Source: Prorocentrum cordatum
Lineage: Eukaryota > Sar > Dinophyceae > Prorocentrales > Prorocentraceae
Direction: 5' to 3'
Assembly: GCA_963575745.1 (NCBI GenBank)
Contig: CAUYUJ010000658.1
Location: 529,001-593,000, forward strand
Length of the DNA: 64,000 nt
Shown piece by piece: positions 62,451-64,000 of the stretch. Position 1 is the stretch's first letter, and each line of letters starts with the position of its first letter. The position numbers and the translations under genes are program-made. The notes under the pieces are model-generated. The model worked only from the letters and a program-made list of their open reading frames with translations, ran no database searches and was not told the DNA's origin.

Positions 62451-63164
62451 ATGTCCGACAGCGAGGGCGCTGCCAGCGCAGGCGGCTCCTCTGACGGTTC
62501 CGTTGCCGCCCTAGGGTGGCGCAGCCCCTCCCTGCCGTCCGACGTCGAATCACACGTGGCCCTGGGATGGCGCAGCCCCGCATCTTTATCAGATAGTACA
62601 CTTCGTGATTGCCCAACGCCTTCCGACGTGGATGACGGAGATGTTGATGTGCATGATGCCCTCGATGCCGCCCCAATCGCTGGCGACCCAGGGAGCGACC
62701 CTCCTGGCCCTGATGATGCTCCGCCTAGACGTATCTCTGCAGCTAAATCGTTGAGGTTTTTGGCCAAAGGCCTCGCGGCAGCGTTCGGCGGTGATGCCCC
62801 GATGTTGGCTTTAGAAGATGACGAGGGCGCCGCGGAGGGACCCCGCGATTCCGCTGGCATCGAGGACGTCGACGGCGCGCTGGCTTGGCTCGTTCAGAGA
62901 CAGTTCCCCGCAGGATGCGAGGATGTTGTGCCTCGCGCAGTGGACGAAACCGTTTTCCATCACGCGATTTACGACACGCATTTCTTCGACTTGGCGGTGG
63001 CAATCGCTAGATGCATCCAAAGATTGGCACAGCAACGTCAAAGAGTCGATGAGACCAACAACCGTCTTATGCAGCGATACATCATTGGCCCCAGCCTCAC
63101 GTTGACCAAAGTTGCACAAGCGAAGCTGGACAACGTTGATCGGAAGAGGGTGAGTAATATTTAA
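62451..63164 (+). CDS. Putative host protein, N-terminal part, unknown function
   Basis: ATG 62451 (MSDSEGAASAGG) opens a frame of 237 codons; the frame is open slightly upstream but without ATG. The N-terminal half is acidic and rich in Ser, Asp, Pro and Ala with two copies of ALGWRSP (about 62505 and 62562), i.e. probably disordered. From AKSLRFLAKGLAAAFGG on, it looks folded: DGALAWLVQRQF, VFHHAIYDTHFFDLAVAIARCIQ, RYIIGPSLTLTKVAQAKL. It ends at a TAA (63162-63164), but the same frame goes on afterwards with good coding character, so this is either an interrupted gene or exon 1 of a longer one. I do not recognise the family. Confidence 0.55.
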   Translation: MSDSEGAASAGGSSDGSVAALGWRSPSLPSDVESHVALGWRSPASLSDSTLRDCPTPSDVDDGDVDVHDALDAAPIAGDPGSDPPGPDDAPPRRISAAKSLRFLAKGLAAAFGGDAPMLALEDDEGAAEGPRDSAGIEDVDGALAWLVQRQFPAGCEDVVPRAVDETVFHHAIYDTHFFDLAVAIARCIQRLAQQRQRVDETNNRLMQRYIIGPSLTLTKVAQAKLDNVDRKRVSNI

Positions 63165-63464
63165 ACTGGTTTGGCGATGGCCGCTGTCCTGTGTGACAGA
63201 ATGGACGCATTATCGTTCATGGCGCACGTAGCGCGAGAAGTTGCTATGGATCCTGCCAGCGTGTTGATCAGTCTTACAGAGTTTTGCCGCTACGACGAAA
63301 CGCCGTTGAGATTCAGGACCAAATCGGATGTGTCGGATGCTAGGTTGGAGGCCGCTGCGCGTGACGTCAAACTACAGAATATCATTGGCCCGACAGATGT
63401 TGACGAGGACTCCTTGATCGCCAAACTCTGCCACACCCAGCATTCGGTCTCAATGCTTTTTTAG
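63165..63464 (+). pseudogene. In-frame continuation of the putative host protein
   Basis: The same frame as 62451-63164, after the single TAA. It reads AMAAVLCDRMDALSFMAHVA, then EFCRYDETPLRFRTKSD, then DVKLQNIIGPTDVDEDSLIAKL. IIGPT-like sequence also occurs before the TAA. The frame is lost close to 63425: it ends CHTQHSVSMLF at TAG 63462-63464, while the protein-like reading passes to another frame. GTGAGT at 63151 could be a splice donor, but removing the 50 nt up to ACAG gives a poorer frame, so I prefer a disrupted gene. Confidence 0.45.
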
Positions 63465-64000
63465 CATCTGGTCAATATTGGTGCATTGAGTTTTCATTCC
63501 CTCAGTGGCTGCAGAGCATGACGAGTAAGCAAGGGGAATGTTATTATCGTTGTGTGCAGATGGGTAGGCTTCCATTGAACAATATGTGTGCGCTTTATGC
63601 TCGCGCTCAGCGCATAGCCACCACTGACGACGATGGGGCAATCGGCCGCTGCGAGGCGGGCATGGCACAGAATAACACCAGCGTGCACAACATGAGGTGC
63701 AAGTGCGAAGTCCACAGGTCAGCTGGAATCATAAAGAAGACCATGAAACTGTTCAAAGCCCACATTTCGTTTTTGATACACGTATCTCTGTCTATTGGAA
63801 TGGGCTCGGTCATGGTAATAATGCGGCAGGAGTTTCGGGACATACTCAAATCATCATTCGAGTTCCGTCGCGGGGCGCCGCCTCCGCACTACGGCTCGGA
63901 GTTACAGGATCTCCTCGACGTCTTCTGGCACCAGAATGTGAGAGTTGTCCAGCTCAGGCGAGTTATCGTGGAAGCTCTGTTCACAGGGAGCATTGCCGAG
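63404..64000 (+). CDS. Putative host protein, C-terminal part, runs off the window
   Basis: 199 codons open to the window edge in a frame shifted relative to 63165-63464; coding character is convincing from about 63437 on (HPAFGLNAFLASGQYWCIEF). Features: Cys/His pairs (MRCKCEVHRS, about 63691), a hydrophobic helix (AHISFLIHVSLSIGMGSVMV, about 63757), and FWHQNVRVVQLRRVIVEALF at the end. The Cys-x-Cys-x2-His spacing is reminiscent of transposase-derived proteins such as hAT, but this is weak. It most likely belongs to the same gene as 62451-63464, joined by an indel or intron at about 63404-63440. Confidence 0.5.

Noticed and set aside
61804-62676. 290-residue minus-strand ORF with AYDGPKT repeats, and plus-strand ORF with GHHRLSW repeats
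   Set aside because: The 21-bp minisatellite leaves several frames open on both strands; no independent sign of coding in either.
63151-63200. 50-nt intron (GTGAGT to ACAG) in the putative host gene
   Set aside because: Removal shifts into a frame that stops soon and reads poorly, whereas the unspliced frame continues with good protein character.
1-64000. tRNA, rRNA, SL-RNA gene or snRNA
   Set aside because: None recognised; the leader match at 4902 lacks the donor site and the rest of an SL RNA gene.

Overview
The window looks like nuclear DNA of a dinoflagellate. The main evidence is a relic of the dinoflagellate spliced leader (15 nt, CCATTTTGGCTCAAG) at the 5' end of a retrotransposon at 4893-4916, preceded by what looks like the tail of an older leader copy. 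Nothing bacterial was seen: no operons, no ribosome binding sites, no rRNA and no tRNA. The species cannot be named from this sequence. About 61 kb is a satellite/module array riddled with non-LTR (LINE-type) retrotransposons. The last 3 kb (61.1-64.0 kb) is different DNA holding a minisatellite and a putative host coding region. || The array. Three kinds of module are interleaved: runs of roughly 175-bp monomers (TTCGAGTCATC / CTCGGGCTGTAG / CAGAGGTCTGAACTC), a module of roughly 350-400 bp (GAGCTAGAGGAATTCCGG / GAAAGATATTTGACAA / CAGAAGCTCTC), and a shorter third type (GTGGGTT / TTTTCAGG / GAGGAGCGCC). Nearly all end on the same 3' motif: GAGCTCTACGAG, then a 10-bp hairpin (CCGGCGGTRA, loop of 13-14 nt, TYACCGCCGG), then GCGCC(C)AGT. 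About 50 copies of this hairpin are present. || The retrotransposons. I name eight copies: Ret-A (995-3133), Ret-B (4893-10650, full length), Ret-C (about 15514-17008), Ret-D (25685-28625), Ret-E1 (28972-31120), Ret-F (36962-43085, full length with intact ORF2), Ret-G (44067-48552) and Ret-E2 (48562-50906). Five of them sit inside the loop of the hairpin. Their target-site duplications (10-15 bp) all begin at the same base, directly after CCGGCGGT, so these are site-specific elements using the hairpin as target. Autonomous copies encode ORF1 (coiled coil plus a conserved C-terminal part) and ORF2 (apurinic-type endonuclease, reverse transcriptase, C-terminal RNase H). Three properties of the proteins stand out. 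The RNase H motifs are in circularly permuted order in every copy. The RT motif C reads WADN instead of YxDD in every copy that retains it. In both full-length copies ORF1 and ORF2 share one frame, separated by a single TGA-C, and the first in-frame ATG of ORF2 lies downstream of the catalytic Asn of the endonuclease. Ret-E1 and Ret-E2 are short, non-autonomous elements that share both ends with Ret-F but encode an unrelated low-complexity protein. || Large scale. The region 22875-55738 is a tandem duplication of a higher-order unit of about 9 kb (net of later insertions). Ret-E was present before the duplication. Ret-D occurs only in copy 1; Ret-F and Ret-G only in copy 2. The sister copy holds the empty site in each case, which dates the insertions relative to the duplication.
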